Assembly (NCBI GenBank): GCA_027186245.1
Contig: CP114487.1
Location: forward strand, 8,551,001-8,615,000
Reading direction: 5' to 3'
Length of the DNA stretch: 64,000 nucleotides
Origin: Coriaria nepalensis
Lineage: Eukaryota; Streptophyta; Magnoliopsida; Cucurbitales; Coriariaceae
The translations under genes and the position numbers were made by a program. Under the pieces are notes generated by a model. It was not told the origin of the DNA. It saw only the letters and a program-made list of their open reading frames with translations, and did not search any database. Position 1 is the first letter of the stretch. Each line of letters opens with the position of its first letter. Positions 10,755 through 25,175 of this stretch are shown here, in pieces.

Positions 10755-13700
10755 TAAATATGGAATATTTGGAGATGAGGAAAGAGAGAAAGGAAAAGGC
10801 CTTGGATTTGTTCTCTGTTGCTATAGGGGTTTCTATTTTCATTGCTTTTTGGTTCTTCATTTTATACGGATAGCTTTTTTCGTAAATATAATTTATTTTA
10901 TTATCAAAAATAGAAATTAAGGGAATAGAAAATAAGAAAACAATGTATAAAGTATAAACTATATAAAGAGGATGAGAGATCATAAGTGAATGGGACTGTG
11001 GGAGAGAAGATATGAGTAAGGGTATATAGTGTAGGGTTTTTTTTATATTTAAATTATATCTATTATTTGTTAGATATCTGCCTAATTATCCACCCTACTC
11101 ACTCAACTAGCAGACAAATCAAGATGTTATTGCGAGTACGAATATTGCAGGTGGATGATATAATGAAAGTTCATCATAGATTTATATCTTAATCCTAGTA
11201 ATGTAAATCTCAAATTGAAGCAAATAGTCACAAATAATTTGGATAAACTCTTATATGGTACAGGCATTCAAGAACTTCAAAATATAATCAAAGAGTTGAT
11301 CTGTCGTAATGAAATGGATATAGAGGACCTCTTGAATTACTTTAGAGAAAATAACACATTTAAAGATATTGACCGATGGGCAGATAATTGAGAGTGAAAT
11401 AAAAAATGATTGAGATGCTGAAGTTAGAGATAATAGTTCTACTATTAATCTTGTTTCTCGAAAAAAATCTCTCAAAGATGAAATTAAATAATGTTTATTG
11501 CAATATGATAAAACTATAGTAAAACTTATTACAATGTCAAGAAAAATTAGTGATGATATACAAATTGATGTTAATAAGTAATAATGAAAATATTGCATAT
11601 AAGATTTTAATATATCTCATATCACATAGTATATAATAAAAGTTGCGTTAGGTACAAATTATGCTACACATGCATTTTCAACTTTTTACAGCATGCCACC
11701 AGGTCATTTTGCCACCTAACTTCCTAAAATACAATTATTTTATATTTTATAATAATTTTCTAAAATACATTCATTACATAATAAATTTAATATTTTAATT
11801 AAATATTATGATAATTTTATTTTAATAATTATTATAATCACTATAATCTTATCATAGTTTTTTAATAAATTATAATCTTATGTAAATGAGTTTGAATTTG
11901 AAAATCCGTGATAGAAATGAAAAGGAAATTAAATAATTATTCATTAATTTTTTTTTCTTCATCTTCATAATTTGTGTTTTGATAATCACTATAATCTTTT
12001 CAAAAATTTTGTTTGATAAAATTATAATCTTATGTAAATGAATTCGAATTTAAAAATTTATGATAGTTAAAATATTATGTTTATTTCTTTTTTCTTAATA
12101 GTAAAAAAAAGGAAAAAAAAAATGTGAATAACTAACTAATCTCGACTTTTTCTGATCTCACTCTCAGCCTTCATCTCTCTTATGTATTTTTGTATTTTGC
12201 ATCTTTTCATTACTTTCTAATATAATGTGAAGTTAAAATTATAATTATATTGGTAATCAAAATAAAGATCGATATATAAAAATGAAAATTATAAGAATTT
12301 AAAATATGAATCTCAAAATAAATAATAAGTTATTAGTATCAATATAATTCTCCTTCATGAGAGGTGACCCTACTATCCAATTCAACTATTAAATTAGTTA
12401 ACTTTCTTGATGTTCTCTTTAATATATTTTTTCATGTTGTTAAAGGAAATATCATATTCATATTTTTGTACATCACACGGGTTAGAATATAAATATAATG
12501 AATTATTTAATATTTCATATAATAATGTAAAGAAATGTCATATGTACGTATTAATTGGTCTTATCAACTTTATTAAAATATATAATAGAAAAAATTATAA
12601 AATAAACTCTTGATCTTCTCGCACACATGACATGTTATCATTTACATCTAATAATATTGCTTAAAATTAATAAATATTATTAATCAGATGATGGTATTAT
12701 ATTAAAGTGGGAATTCGTATGACATTTTTAAAATTTATGTTTATGTTATATTAAAATTAGAGCTTAAACACATTATTATATGCAAGCCAGAGATTACAAA
12801 AAGTAAATGTTAGTAGTTACATAAGATTTTGTTTTTCTCTTTCAAATGAATACTTTTATCCTACTAATTATGGTTATTCATAGGGGTGGAATGATGTCTA
12901 ATCCAGCTCAGGCGATTATCTGGGTTGTATATATATATATATATATTGAAGGGAAAATTTTGTTAGTATGTATAAGAGGATTGGAGGGCTAAGCTGTGAT
13001 CTGCACCTTTACTAAAAGTTGAATTGGAACACAAATTTAAGCTTATGTTCTTGTAAGAGATCTTGGGGTCAAAACTTTGGCCTTTCTTTTTATGTAATAA
13101 AGTATTTTATTTGATTTTATTTTGGACTAAATTTAGATAAGACTTTAAGTAGAGTAAAATGAATTGACAATTATTTACGGACTTAATTGAATTTAAGCTT
13201 TGGTAAGTAAGACTTGGAAACGTGGTTCTTGTGGTGGTTCTTGTGGTGGTTCTTGTGGTGGTTCTTGTGGTGGTTCTTGTGGCGGTTCTTGTGGTAAGAA
13301 CCACAAATATATATATAATAAATCAAATTTGAAAATTAGGATTATTTATAATTAAAATGAGAAATATTTTATTATCTTATAAATTTTGTTTCTATTATTT
13401 ATAATGTAGTTAATTTGTAATTTTAAATAACTGGATATAAATAATTATAATGAATTTTTTTTTGGGAAAAAAAAAAAAAACCAAAAGACAATGGAATTAA
13501 ACTAACGTTAAGAATCGTCATTCGTAATTATGATCAATCAAATTAAAATATGCCTGCATTCTTGGGAGAATTGAAGAGTCGTTGTCCTCCGACTCTTTCG
13601 TCTACGATCCTACATTGGGCTGGCTATGACATAGGTAGAATCCATACGGTATGGAACTGGCCGACAAAAAAAGTAAACATCCGTTCGAGTGTAAGTAAGC

Positions 13701-16167
13701 CCAAGAAATTGGTCCAACAAGTAAAATAAGACTTCAATTCGGGTAAAGTTTAGATGAACCTTTTCGAAGGAATGATAATATAAACACTTCAATTCTCCTA
13801 TTTGCTACGGTATAGAGTACTTTTGCCCATTCACCCTCCACCATCATAGGACATCGAAGTCGTCATGGAAATCAACAAAACCATCAATATATATATATTG
13901 CTCAACCTCTGTAGTCTGTTGAGTGAGTAACATCGACAAGTTACCATTTTGTTATCATTTTGGTTATCATTTTGTTGTACATTTTCATTTTTTTTTTTTG
14001 TTCTAGTTCTGTTCGTTGTTTCATTCATGAGTTAAATACATGGATGGATTATGATATGGCTTTGTAGAAGGATTCTTTCATGGTTTTCTTCCTTGAATTA
14101 TTCTGTTCCAATTTAGCAAATGTCATCTTAATCAAGTCAAAGAAACAAATCAAACCAACACAAACTAGTTGAAAAGAAGCAAATCTACTTAGTCCCTTGA
14201 CTCCTAAGCAAGTCCCCTGATGTAGGTCTGCATCTACTTACTTACACATAAAAATAATAATAATAAAATAATAATTATAATAAATTTTAATATAATACGT
14301 TATCACACATAATATACATACAAAAATATCTTATGCTTATTATGAAAGAACTCATAAAAGGGTTTCTCTTTGACTCCATAAGTCTCTTTCTCTTTCCCTA
14401 AAACATCTTTGATTAGATAGTACCATATGAGCTAAGGCTATGGATGATATTGAACGGGGTCGTTTTCCATGGCAATTTAAGTGATGGAGATGAGACGGAG
14501 ATATGGGTAAAATGATTAGAAATTATTATATATATCGTATGTTTGCTTCTTCTTGGGTACACCTGTATTATATTTTAATGTACCAACTTAAGTGGCCGAC
14601 AACCTATTATGGACTTTATGAGTAAATTATAGTATTGAGCTTATAAAGATCTGTTTAGTTTCCAGGTCAATTATACTTTATTTATTTATATAAAAAGAAT
14701 ACAACAGTTCTTAAGTAACTACAATCTATATATAATACATACGAAGCTAACTAGTGTTATAAATATATGCCACTAACATATCTAGGTTTCAAAAGTGGGC
14801 CTTTCACTTGCCCAATAATTTTGACAGCCATTTTGGAAAACGTTGCTTTCATGCTGGCGGGGAAAGAAGAGTACGCCCTAAACTCATTTGTTCGACCAAA
14901 TCGTATGAAATGAAGTTAGGTTATAACTTTTTAAGTTAGAGCCACCGCTTGAGCATGTAGATTATTATTAGACAGTAATTATCAAGTTTTTGGATAAGAG
15001 TTCGGATTTTTATTATTATATAAATATTTGATTTAATTATATAATAATATGATGTGATATAAATTATTTTAAATAAGTAATATTTTAGATAAAATTAAAT
15101 TAATTTCAATTAAATATAAAAATATATGTTTCTGATAAAGAAAATGTTATGTAGAATAAAAGTAAATATTATTTAAACGTTATCTACATCTAAATTTTTT
15201 CTTCATCCAAACTTATCATTATCTTAACTTTCCCATCGCCTACTTAAATGTGTAATAAAATAGGATGATGGGTTGATGTCTAATTATTAGACTGGCAGCT
15301 ATGACAACTCGATCAGTAGCAGTAGCTAAATAGATAGAGTAATTAATTAAACTCGTTAATAAATTTGTAAACAGAGCTTCATGCGTAATTTGTTCTCTAT
15401 TATATTGAGCATTGACACAACTTGTTATTATTTTCCTCAAATCCGGCAAGAAACCATGGAACTACTACCCACATAAAGTGCATTTGTTGCATAAATTTAG
15501 ACCAATAATTAGTTAATATTTATCATTAGTGACAAGAAAGAAAATAGATAAAAACTAATGTAGAGTAGATGTTCTGAAAGAGAGATTTAGATTCGGTCAT
15601 GATGATGGTATGTGTTCGATTTAAATTTATATTTTTTGATTGATTAAAAAATTAATTTCAAGAATTTTTTTTTTTTTATATATGTTATTAAGTGATCACT
15701 TAAAAAAAAAAAAGAAAAAAAAATTGATATGTCGATTAAATAACGGTTGAGATTGATTCTTCTTTAATTCCAATGAGAGGTGAAGTTAAAAATAAATTTT
15801 AAGGTTGCCAAAAAAATTATATAAAAATTAGAATGAGTTCAAGTACTTTTTTAATAAAAGTTCACGAATTTGTTATAAATTTTTAAGAATTTAAGAGTGA
15901 AATTATTATAAAATATGGGGTGAATATTTAAAGATTTATTTATAAAATTTTAATATTTTTAAAATAAATTTTTAATTTTGATAAAGTTAAGGATCGGGTC
16001 CCTAATCATCTTTATCTTTGCCCGTGATCTTAATTATAGGCCTAGATACATCTAAATCCGTATAGTTTAGACTGAATTTAAAATGTCATTAAAATATGTT
16101 TTTTGAGTTATTATATGAATTTTGAAGGATATTTGTGAGGTTTTACTATCCTTAGAGATATCAAGCA
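10755..16167. other. AT-rich gene-poor interval
   Basis: No gene was recognised on either strand. Short ORFs are random AT-rich frames. The interval contains a TA microsatellite near 12930-12947 and the 12-bp minisatellite described separately. A moderately complex stretch at 13560-14040 and another at 14800-14900 look like old repeat material, but I could not assign them. Confidence 0.55.
13224..13295. repeat. 12-bp minisatellite GGTTCTTGTGGT x6
   Basis: Six uninterrupted copies of GGTTCTTGTGGT are present, one with a T to C change. The reverse strand reads as a short ACCACAAGAACC array, so any minus-strand frame encodes a (Thr-Thr-Arg-Thr) repeat that should not be taken as a gene. Confidence 0.95.
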
Positions 16168-16295
16168 GTTTATGTGAACTGCCCAGTGGCTCGAGATCTA
16201 TCTAATGTGAATCAAGCCATCAGACAGTTCATATAAACATATATGAACTGGCCAAAGGCTCGAGGTTCTATTAGATGTCCATTGAGCCATCGAGT
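16168..16295. repeat. Diverged tandem duplication of about 64 bp
   Basis: Two consecutive blocks share the order TATGTGAACTGCCCAGTGGC / TATATGAACTGGCCAAAGGC, then TCGAG, an ATTAGATG-like part and GAGCCATC. They lie just upstream of the decayed Ulp1/DUF1985 frame and may belong to that element's end. Confidence 0.65.
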
Positions 16296-16344
16296 ATTAT
16301 ATTTCTTTATTTATTTTAAATATTAAATTTAGTCATAATGATGT

Positions 16345-19030
16345 TATATTTGTGTTTAATTTCAAGATAACAAAGTTGCAACTAGTCATGTACGCAATCA
16401 TCTTGACTGAAGATCTTATCTACAAAGCCTGCGTTTCCATGATATCAAAGCAAGAAGTGGTTATTGTTGACATAAAGGCAAAGCTCACCACAAAACAGTC
16501 GAAGGTGTTTTTGTATGAGACACTTCCTAAATATGGATCCAAAGCTCAAGAGGCCAGCTCTTGAACATTTCATTGTTTGATGAGCTAAGTGCGAGAGGAA
16601 AAAGGAGTTGTGGCTTTTTTGTCAGCAATAAGTCTATTCATTTCAATCCGAGAGAGTTTGCTTTGGCAATAGGGTTGAAATGTCACAAGTACTAGGAGGA
16701 AAAAGTGACCAAACAGTTGGGAAAGAATGACCGCTTGTTCAAAATATATCTTAATGGGAATAATGTCACAATTGTGAGCTATGAAGAAGGTTCAAAAGTT
16801 AGAGTAGCGAAAACAACAACATTATTAACATGATTCTTGCCAATTTCATTAAGGTGATCATCATGACTAATGAGAGGAATAGTACTATCAAGCCATTTAC
16901 AATTTCCAATGCGGCTATCCTGGCAAGTTTCAATGAGTACCATGGGGTAGAGCTTGTTTGGAAAAGACCATTGACTCACTCCAAAAAAATATAGTGGAGA
17001 AGGTGGTCAAAAATAAAACATAGGTTATTGACGAAGAGGAAACATACAAATTGGTGGAATTTTCACTTGCTTCATAAGTTAGATTTCAATGTAACTTTAT
17101 ATTTGTTATGATTATATTTATGTTGACTTATTGCTGATGATAGTTTGGTTTGTGGTTAATCCATTAACCATGTTTGTATAGGCTTATAAATCAATTCATC
17201 TCCTTAGATCAAAATATGGAAAATAGGTGCAGAAGAATTTATTCCCCAAGATTTTGAATTGGAAGTCCATGAGTCGCACATTGTTACTTACGAAAATGTC
17301 GAATCATGGATAGAGACAGAAGGGATAAGTGTTTTAAATTAATTAATCTCTTTTAGTTCATCTCATGAAATTAGAAATACTTAAGTTGATTTTGATTTTC
17401 TTATAATACGGCTCCTCCTCTGTGGAATATTAAAACTTTTCAAGGAAGAAGAAGTTTAGGCATATTTGAGGACCTTAAAACCATTTATGAATGAAAAAGA
17501 TGTAGTCATGGACGTGTCGACGAGGGAATTGGAAGTCAAAGAACACAAACCTTATGTTTAAAAGGTAGAGAAAGTTTACTTAAAGGAAGAAAAAGAGGGA
17601 AAGGATAAGAATATGACTAGTCTTACCTCGAGGGTTTGAAGGAGGATATAAATGATATTGTCATGTGTTTGGAGGATAGGATGACGGGGAAGTTTACGAA
17701 GATGTTTTAATCCCTTTATAATACGTTGGGAAGTATAAAGAAAATAGTTAGGAAATATAAAGAAAATGCATATCCCGTCACTTATCTCCACCACCTCCCA
17801 AACCTCGTACATTCCCTTCAAACCATAGTGAGAGAGCACCTCATAATCCTCAGCCATCCCCCTTAAACCCTTCCGACGGTAAGTTGCCACCACCACCACC
17901 ACCCATTGAGTTATTAAGTGAAAATATCAGGCTGGTTATTGTTGTTTGGGTCCCCCCAATATTGAAGGTGAAGATAAGGCCCCACTATGTACTGAAAATG
18001 TAGTAGAGCTACATACCAATCCCCTATCCCCCTAAAAAGAGGAGGAAGCAGCATCATGCGGCCATATTATCTCCATATATAAACCTATCAAATAAGAGAG
18101 TTTATATCAAGATATAATAATTGAAGGTGGACCCACTTCTAGACGCAAATATGTACAACTATATAATGATGACGAGGTGGATAGATGAAAACGCAATAAA
18201 CAAGTAAGTACTTTTTTCTATTCACGTTCATTTACATATGTTAAGTACTTTTTTCTATTCACGTTCATTTACATATGTTATTAAATACTTTTATGTCTGC
18301 TTTTCATGACATGACGCCCTTCATTAGAATGGATGACACAAAACATGGTCAGAAATAGTTTGAAGACATTAAAACTCGGAGATTGGCTCGAAAGCGATGT
18401 AAGTAGTTAAATCATTCAAAAATGATCTATAAATGATTGATTTTTCTTTGTCATTGTTTACTATTTCTTTCGATTTCCTTCCCCTAGACACTACATTTGT
18501 TTATTTTGTCTTCCTCGGTTCGTGAAATTTTACTATATAACATGTTTAAGAAATTGAGTATGCCGAGCTGGGAAAAACATGAATATGTTGTTAATTCTCA
18601 ACTCTATAAGTATGTGGTTGGAGAAAAGTCTAGTAGGAGATGCTGATGGACGATTGTAAAGCAGTTGTACATGCCATTTAACTACTCGAACTAGCACTAG
18701 GCGACTATGCTCGTTAACATATGAATGAGGAAGGTCATTGTAATTCATAGCCTATAGTCGAACACAAATTGGACTGGTATATAAAGGACATCACTACAGC
18801 CTATGTGTATGATCTCCCGTACCTAATCAGGATTATCTAGATGAAGTTTATATTTAGGATGTAGTAATAGGCTTGCCTGAAAATAGTACTAAGCAGTTAA
18901 GAGATTGTGGAATATATATGCTTAAGTACATGAAGTTTCACCATATAAGGCTTGATATACAACTTATCAACGATGAATATGTTCAATTGTTTCGCTCCTA
19001 GATTGCCACTAGCATTTATTAGGGTTACTT
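16345..19030 (+). mobile_element. Decayed Ulp1-protease/DUF1985 transposon-type gene
   Basis: Translation in shifting plus-strand frames recovers the two domains typical of Mutator-associated (KAONASHI-like) Ulp1 genes. At 16600-16690 the DUF1985 core reads CGFFVSNKSIHFNPREFALA then IGLKC. Near 16920-16995 the piece YPWGRACLEKTIDSLQ follows in another frame. At 17185-17260 the AYKSIHLLRSKYGK-LFPKILNWKS segment is recognisable. At 18660-18960 the C48 (Ulp1) catalytic part appears: LYMPFNYSN-H with the His codon at 18695, followed by TAG where Trp is expected, and LRDCGIYMLKYMKFHH with the catalytic Cys. Several stops and frame changes show it is dead. No transposase or clear terminal inverted repeat was found. 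Confidence 0.78.
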
Positions 19031-21793
19031 AGATCTATAATTAGTTTATCTAATCTTGGACATACTAAATAGTTAGGGGATTGTGATTTGTAATTGTTTA
19101 ACATATTTATGTAATTAGTTTCAATAGTTTAAATGAAGTTTGAATTATTTGATTTGGTTGTGGTATTTATGGCTTTTGGTTTTATCTCTATTTTTCATCT
19201 TACTATTTTAATAACTTAGACGTTAAAGTATGTATTTGACTTAACTATTAAGTCATTGATAGCATAATAAAAAGATTACAAAAAAAATTAAACCCTTAAA
19301 CGAACAAAACTCAACTGCTCGAGCGGAACTATAAATGTTGATCGAGTCATTAGGGTTTTTAAGAGAGAATTTTAAGACTTTGTCAAGGAAACTTGATGGA
19401 TTGATATGTCATAAGAGGGAAAGTCGAGCTACCGGATTTCAGAAACATATCAAAAAAAGCTTTTGTCAAAAGAAAAATAAGTTTACTAAGTATTACATAA
19501 TAATATAATACATTTATCTCATTCTCGATCCTTGCAAATAAGGCAAGTCTCACGAATTTACTTGTAATTCAATCAGCTCATCCATGTTGAACTGCAGGTA
19601 CTAGTCTCCCTATACCCATTCCACATACATCTGTATGATTGTTGGTTTGAAACACCCTTTATCAAGATGGTGTTTCACGCTAGAAGCATATTTCACACTT
19701 ATGTTGGGTTGAACAATTAGAGTTAGTAACCAAATCTCATACCACGCTCCTTAAATCCATACGTCTTAAAGGTCTTTTCTGTTTCCTATGCATTTAGTGT
19801 CCATACCCTGATTCTTCTTAGATAGACCTTCCCTACGACTGATTTTCATTTTTGGATATAGGATATTCTTCGATAGTCAACTCATAACTGACGACAATAT
19901 CTTTAGCTGTAGTGCAATGATTGTGCTGAGTGTAGAATTCTAACAGTTCCACATCCTTCATAACCTATCTCAATGAGGTCCCCCATTCGGAAGCTGGGCA
20001 ATCCTATTCATTTTGGCCAACTGTTTTTGTAATGTAGTTGAGAAAATTATGGATGTAAATGAAAAAAATGATTTTGTTGTAAATAGTTAATTGAAATTGC
20101 CATATTTATATGCAAACATATGGAAATGCAACGGTTGAAATTCTAGAGACTATGCACCCTATTTGGTTTTTTCAATTAAATGGTGGAAATTTCGAGTTAA
20201 ATGCTATCATAAATGATTAAATAATTAATTAGAGAATTATTAAATTGACCAAAATAATAAATAAATAAAAATTTAATTATTATTGAGTCAAAAGAATAAT
20301 TTTTGGGTCAAAAGAGAAGGGAAGGTCCGGTTGGACATTAAAGAGTTAATGAGCTAATTAGGCCCACATAGTCGCCTCAAAATAAAAGCTCAAACTTACC
20401 GGATAAAGTTGAATATTATTTTGGAATAAAGTTTTATTTGTTTAATTTATAGAAACCAGAAAGTTAAAACGATAAATAAAACTCGAGCAGCGTGGTTTGG
20501 GTTTAAAAGCCCAATTGAGCCAAAAGCCCAATTCACTTGTCTATTTAAATAGAACGAGATGAAGCCTAGGGCTAACCTAACCTAGTGTGCCACCCATTCT
20601 AAAGAGAAGAGAGAGAAGCTCTAATTTTTTTTTTCTCTTTTCAAAGAACAAATTTCTCTCATCTTAGAAGAATGGATATACATGTTATTATAATATATTC
20701 TAAAAAGAACCGATGAGTTATGGACCGTGTGGATATCGATAGAGATTGAGCGATAGTTTTGGAAGTGGAAAGGGGACAGCATGCGGCGTCGAGCAGCGGT
20801 AATCCAGCAGCGGTGAGGCTATGAGTTGGGTGGAATCCCCATCTAGGTTTCATAGGAGAATCATCATGATATATTCCTCTCTTTCATTCAAGCATAATAT
20901 TCGTGGAATATTAAGTGCCTGAAATCTTTCTATCTGGATGCATTTTAAAATATATAGCACATAGGCCTAGATCCTTGGTCTAGATGCTACGAGTTTGTTT
21001 TATAAGTTCGAATTCCGCCCTGTAGTGTGAGAAATAATTGTCGACTTACAGTATTCTTGGTACGGCAAATCCATATCAGACTATAGCTGCAATGAGGATT
21101 ACAAGCCAATACATTGTGTATACCAAAAAGGTTGGAGACATGGAATATATTTAAGTACATAATTACTTACAACTTCTTTTCTTAAAATTAAATAGAAATA
21201 TAAAATATTTAAAACAATTTAATTTTAAAATTTTAAAAATATATATATTATTTGATAGCTCTATTCCTATCTAAAGGAATTTTAAGTCATCAAGCAAATC
21301 ATATTAATTTATATAAATTATCTGATAACTCGAAACTTACTTTTTTTAATTTTGATTTTAATGTTTGTCTGTCTTTGCTTCTTTATTTTCATTTCAAACG
21401 AACCTCTGGTAGTTTCTTCCTTCAACCTTTTTCTCATTCATTTTCTTTACATTCAATTTAGTATGAGTTGTTTTGGTAAGTGTGAAACATAGTATTTGAT
21501 TTCCATCACGAAACATAGACTTCTCAAATGGGTTTTGAGTGAGTTTGTGAAGAAGGCAAGTTTATGAATCAAAGATGTTACATCAAAGTTGCGAATTAAA
21601 GAAAGTGAGTGAAACAAAGAGAATATGTAAAAGTAAACTTTTTTTGGAAATTGCGAACAAGGTCAGAGGAAAAAAAAAAAAAAAGGAAGAATATGAATAA
21701 CTGTTTTTTATTTTTTATTATTTATTTTTTAAGATTTTGTATTTTTACCGATTGAAAGCTTTTTCGTATTATTGTCGGCTGATAAATTTTTAA

Positions 21794-21798
<5 letters not shown>

Positions 21799-21835
<37 letters not shown>
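21799..21835. repeat. (TA)n microsatellite
   Basis: An uninterrupted AT dinucleotide run of about 37 bases. Similar shorter runs lie at about 24391-24413 and 25269-25301. Confidence 0.97.
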
Positions 21836-21838
<3 letters not shown>

Positions 21839-22218
21839 GAAAGCCTTATCTGACCATTTATTAAAATTGATTTTTTTTTTTGGAGTAGGCTCGATCGAAA
21901 TTGATACTCCCAAACTAATTTATCATGAATCTCAATTATTTCTAAATTGGGCTAGAAACGTAAATTACTAAATTAAGAAGGAAAAATAAAAATTTAAAAA
22001 TAAAAAATAAAGAAGAGGAGAAGGTGAGGTGTCGAAGTCATGAGAACGTAGAGGCATGCAGATGAGGCCACGTGACAATTACTGTCAGTCACGCAACGAC
22101 AGTCGCTGTCGTGTTCCCTATGCACCGAGAAAACGACAAGGGACACGTTTACGGTAAGAAGGAGACTCGGGATCATAAAAGAAAAAGCAACGCTTCAAGA
22201 TAGAGAAGAGGGAGAGAT

Positions 22219-22300
22219 TGAGATGAGATGAGATGAGATGAGATGAGATGAGATGATATGAGATGAGATGAGATGAGATGAGATGAGATGAGATGGGATG
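22219..22300. repeat. Pentanucleotide satellite (GAGAT)n
   Basis: About 16 copies of GAGAT, with one GATAT and one GGGAT variant, span roughly 82 bases. Confidence 0.96.
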
Positions 22301-24899
22301 TAATTCAAAAATTAAATAAAACAATATATTTTTCTTGTTCGCCGTGCTCTAAGTTATGCTTCTTGTCGGTATCCCACCGCTCGTAGCTCTCTATTAGCCC
22401 ATCTGTCCCCGGCCTCGGGGGCTTAATTATATATATATTTTAAATTAAATATCTAAAAAAGAATTATTAAATTAAGTTTATTTTAATTTAATAATTTAAA
22501 TAATTAAAAATTCGAAATTTATATTTTGTTTGTAAGATCTTTTAAAAATGATTTTTGATATAATATATTAATATAAAATTATATTGAAATATATTATTTT
22601 TAATATCAATTCAATAAATAGTGTAGAATAGTGATTTTATCACAACCAAATGAATGTACCGACAAGAATTCCAAGACATTTAATTATGAGTAGTTAGAAC
22701 TACTACTAAACTGACCAATAGATAAGATTTGTTATCAATTTCAGTAGAATGCCCTCAATTATAAGTAACGGCATAATGCTATATGGAAACATAACATAGT
22801 AATCCAACTCTACCGTCCTCTAGGAGTTCTATTAGATATAGGGACTTTTAACACAAGATTTAGTCACATAGTTAATACAATATTCTATCTATACATCTAT
22901 ATTTATATGAGTTATGTAGATATATTAAAAAGTTAAAGGCGTTTTTTATTTTATAAATTAAAATGAAATAAAGAAAACATATATTAAAAAAATTGATATA
23001 ACTTTTAATTATATGAAAAGATTAAAATTAATTTAGATTTGATTTTCGTTTTGACGTATCTATTAACAAGTGAAATAAATTATAATTCTAACAAAGTAAA
23101 ATTATAATAAATAGAATCGGAATTAAAAGTTCAAAAATGAAAATAAATAAGTAAAAATATTTTAATAAAATAATGTAATTAAAAATAATAGATCTAATTA
23201 ATGGTAAATGAGAAGTTAAATGAATAAAGAAATAGACGAAAGTGTATAATTCATTACCGATAGATTGAAACTATCACTCAAATAAGATTTTGATACTCTA
23301 TTTTTACCCTTTTTGTCTTTGACTGAATTTCATCACTTTGTTTGGTTGATTCTTTCATTCTTTAGAGCTATTTCGGTTGAACTTGATGATGGATAGGAGT
23401 TGATTTATCTTTTCTACGAACGGTCGAGATTGAATCTTGAGTAATCCATGTGCAAACGATTTACTATTATTTTTCATGTCACTTCACCAATCTTTATAAT
23501 ATCTTAATTATTTGAAGAAAAATAACTTTTAGCTCGAATTTAACCGAGTTCAATATTTTTCGATCGGTTGAAATTAATTTTTGTTTGATTGAAACTTACA
23601 TTTACTTGGTCACATTAATTATTCAATTTAATCGTTATTAATTGAGTTATATTTATTTGGAATTTTAAATCAATTATATTTCTCCATGTATCATAAAATT
23701 ATAATACTTCATAATATTATGTATATATGTCACTTTCATATATTTTTTATTAGAAAATAATAAAGAGATCATATTTAAATATATTTTAAATAAAGTAGGA
23801 TGATTGGTAATATTTATTTTATCAACTTAATTAATAAATTAATAAGTGATAATATAAATAATTAATAACTCATTTTATTATATCTTAAATTTATTTTTAT
23901 ATGGTCTCATTTTTGTTACTATTTCATATTATATATTATATATAATTAAAATAAATGGTTCAAATATATTATTTTTGACATATAATCTTAATTTACCTAA
24001 TAGTATAAAGAAAATGATAGCAATAACCAAATTAAATAAAACTAATAATATAATTAATTTATCAAATTACCTTATTTTATCTAAACGTAATCTCCTTCTA
24101 AGTATCCATAATATAACAGGGTTAACTATTCATCTACGCTCGAAGTATATGTAAAAATTCCTCAAATATATATATATATATCTTTAGTTTTTCTTAGTAT
24201 AAAGATAAGATGGTGTATAATAAGTGCAACCAAAGTAGTAACGTGTAACAACAAAGTAGGGTCAGGGGATTTTAGAATTGTCAGGGTCAAGATTGTTTCA
24301 AGGGAGAATAAGGAAAGAAAATGAATTTTTTTTTTTTTATTGTTTTGATTAAAAATTAAAGAGGAAAATAAGAAAAGTAAATAAATTATTAATATATATA
24401 TATATATATATATTATCATATTAATTTGATTTTTAATTAAAATTTTATTATTTTCTCTCAATTATAAAATAATTCAATAAAATTTTAAGATACTTTCCTC
24501 TTACTTTTATTTAATAAAATTATTTTCCCCCTCCACCTCCGACCAAACATATTATTGAAGGATTGCCAAGTGTGCAAGGGCAGAGGCGAAGAACATGCCC
24601 TTCCTTCTTCCTCTTTTCGGATACTGTCCCTTTTTTCCTTTTTTTTTTTGTTCTAGAGATCAGATTGGTTCAGATGAGCGTGACCCATTGTCGTAACCAG
24701 GCTTTGGGGCGGACACTCCACTCACACACATAGCGAGTTTCGACCACTCATCACATCCCGTGGGACTGTCTGAAGGGTCATATGTCCCACCTTGTTAGTA
24801 AACGCCCTAAACGCTCCTCACCAACCACGTCACCACTTATCTCGCTGCTATAAACTAGACACGAAATCTTTCACTAGATCCATGCGTATCTCTTTTTCC

Positions 24900-24900
<1 letters not shown>

Positions 24901-24939
<39 letters not shown>

Positions 24940-24940
24940 A
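24901..24940. repeat. (ACT)n trinucleotide microsatellite
   Basis: Thirteen tandem TAC/ACT triplets without interruption. Confidence 0.97.
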
Positions 24941-25082
24941 ATTAGTAATCCAAAATCTTGTATGTATAGTGAAAGGGAATAATAAATTCATTAGAAAATA
25001 GAGTCCTAAATAGAAATCACACGTGGACTTATACGGATCTAAAGAAAGACTAGAATCTTTTAAGCATCATCTATCTGATGAC

Positions 25083-25175
25083 TCCATTACAAACAAGAAA
25101 ATGGTTTTTGTTTACCTAATTGGTAAGGTCCATTACAAACAAGAAAATGGTTTTTGTTTACCTAATTGGTAAGGT
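25083..25175. repeat. Perfect 46-bp tandem duplication
   Basis: The segment beginning TCCATTACAAACAAGAAAAT and ending AATTGGTAAGG is repeated twice head to tail at a period of 46 bases with no visible differences, so the duplication is recent. Confidence 0.95.

Noticed and set aside
13107..13304. Minus-strand frame with Thr-Thr-Arg-Thr repeats
   Set aside because: Produced by the 12-bp minisatellite only; no start context or conserved flanks.
19500..20050. Possible minus-strand coding remnant
   Set aside because: Composition looks coding-like, but no domain was recognised and stops interrupt every frame.
20330..21030. Possible solo LTR
   Set aside because: It has a TATA-like box and CT-rich downstream part, but I could not define TG..CA ends, a partner or a target duplication.
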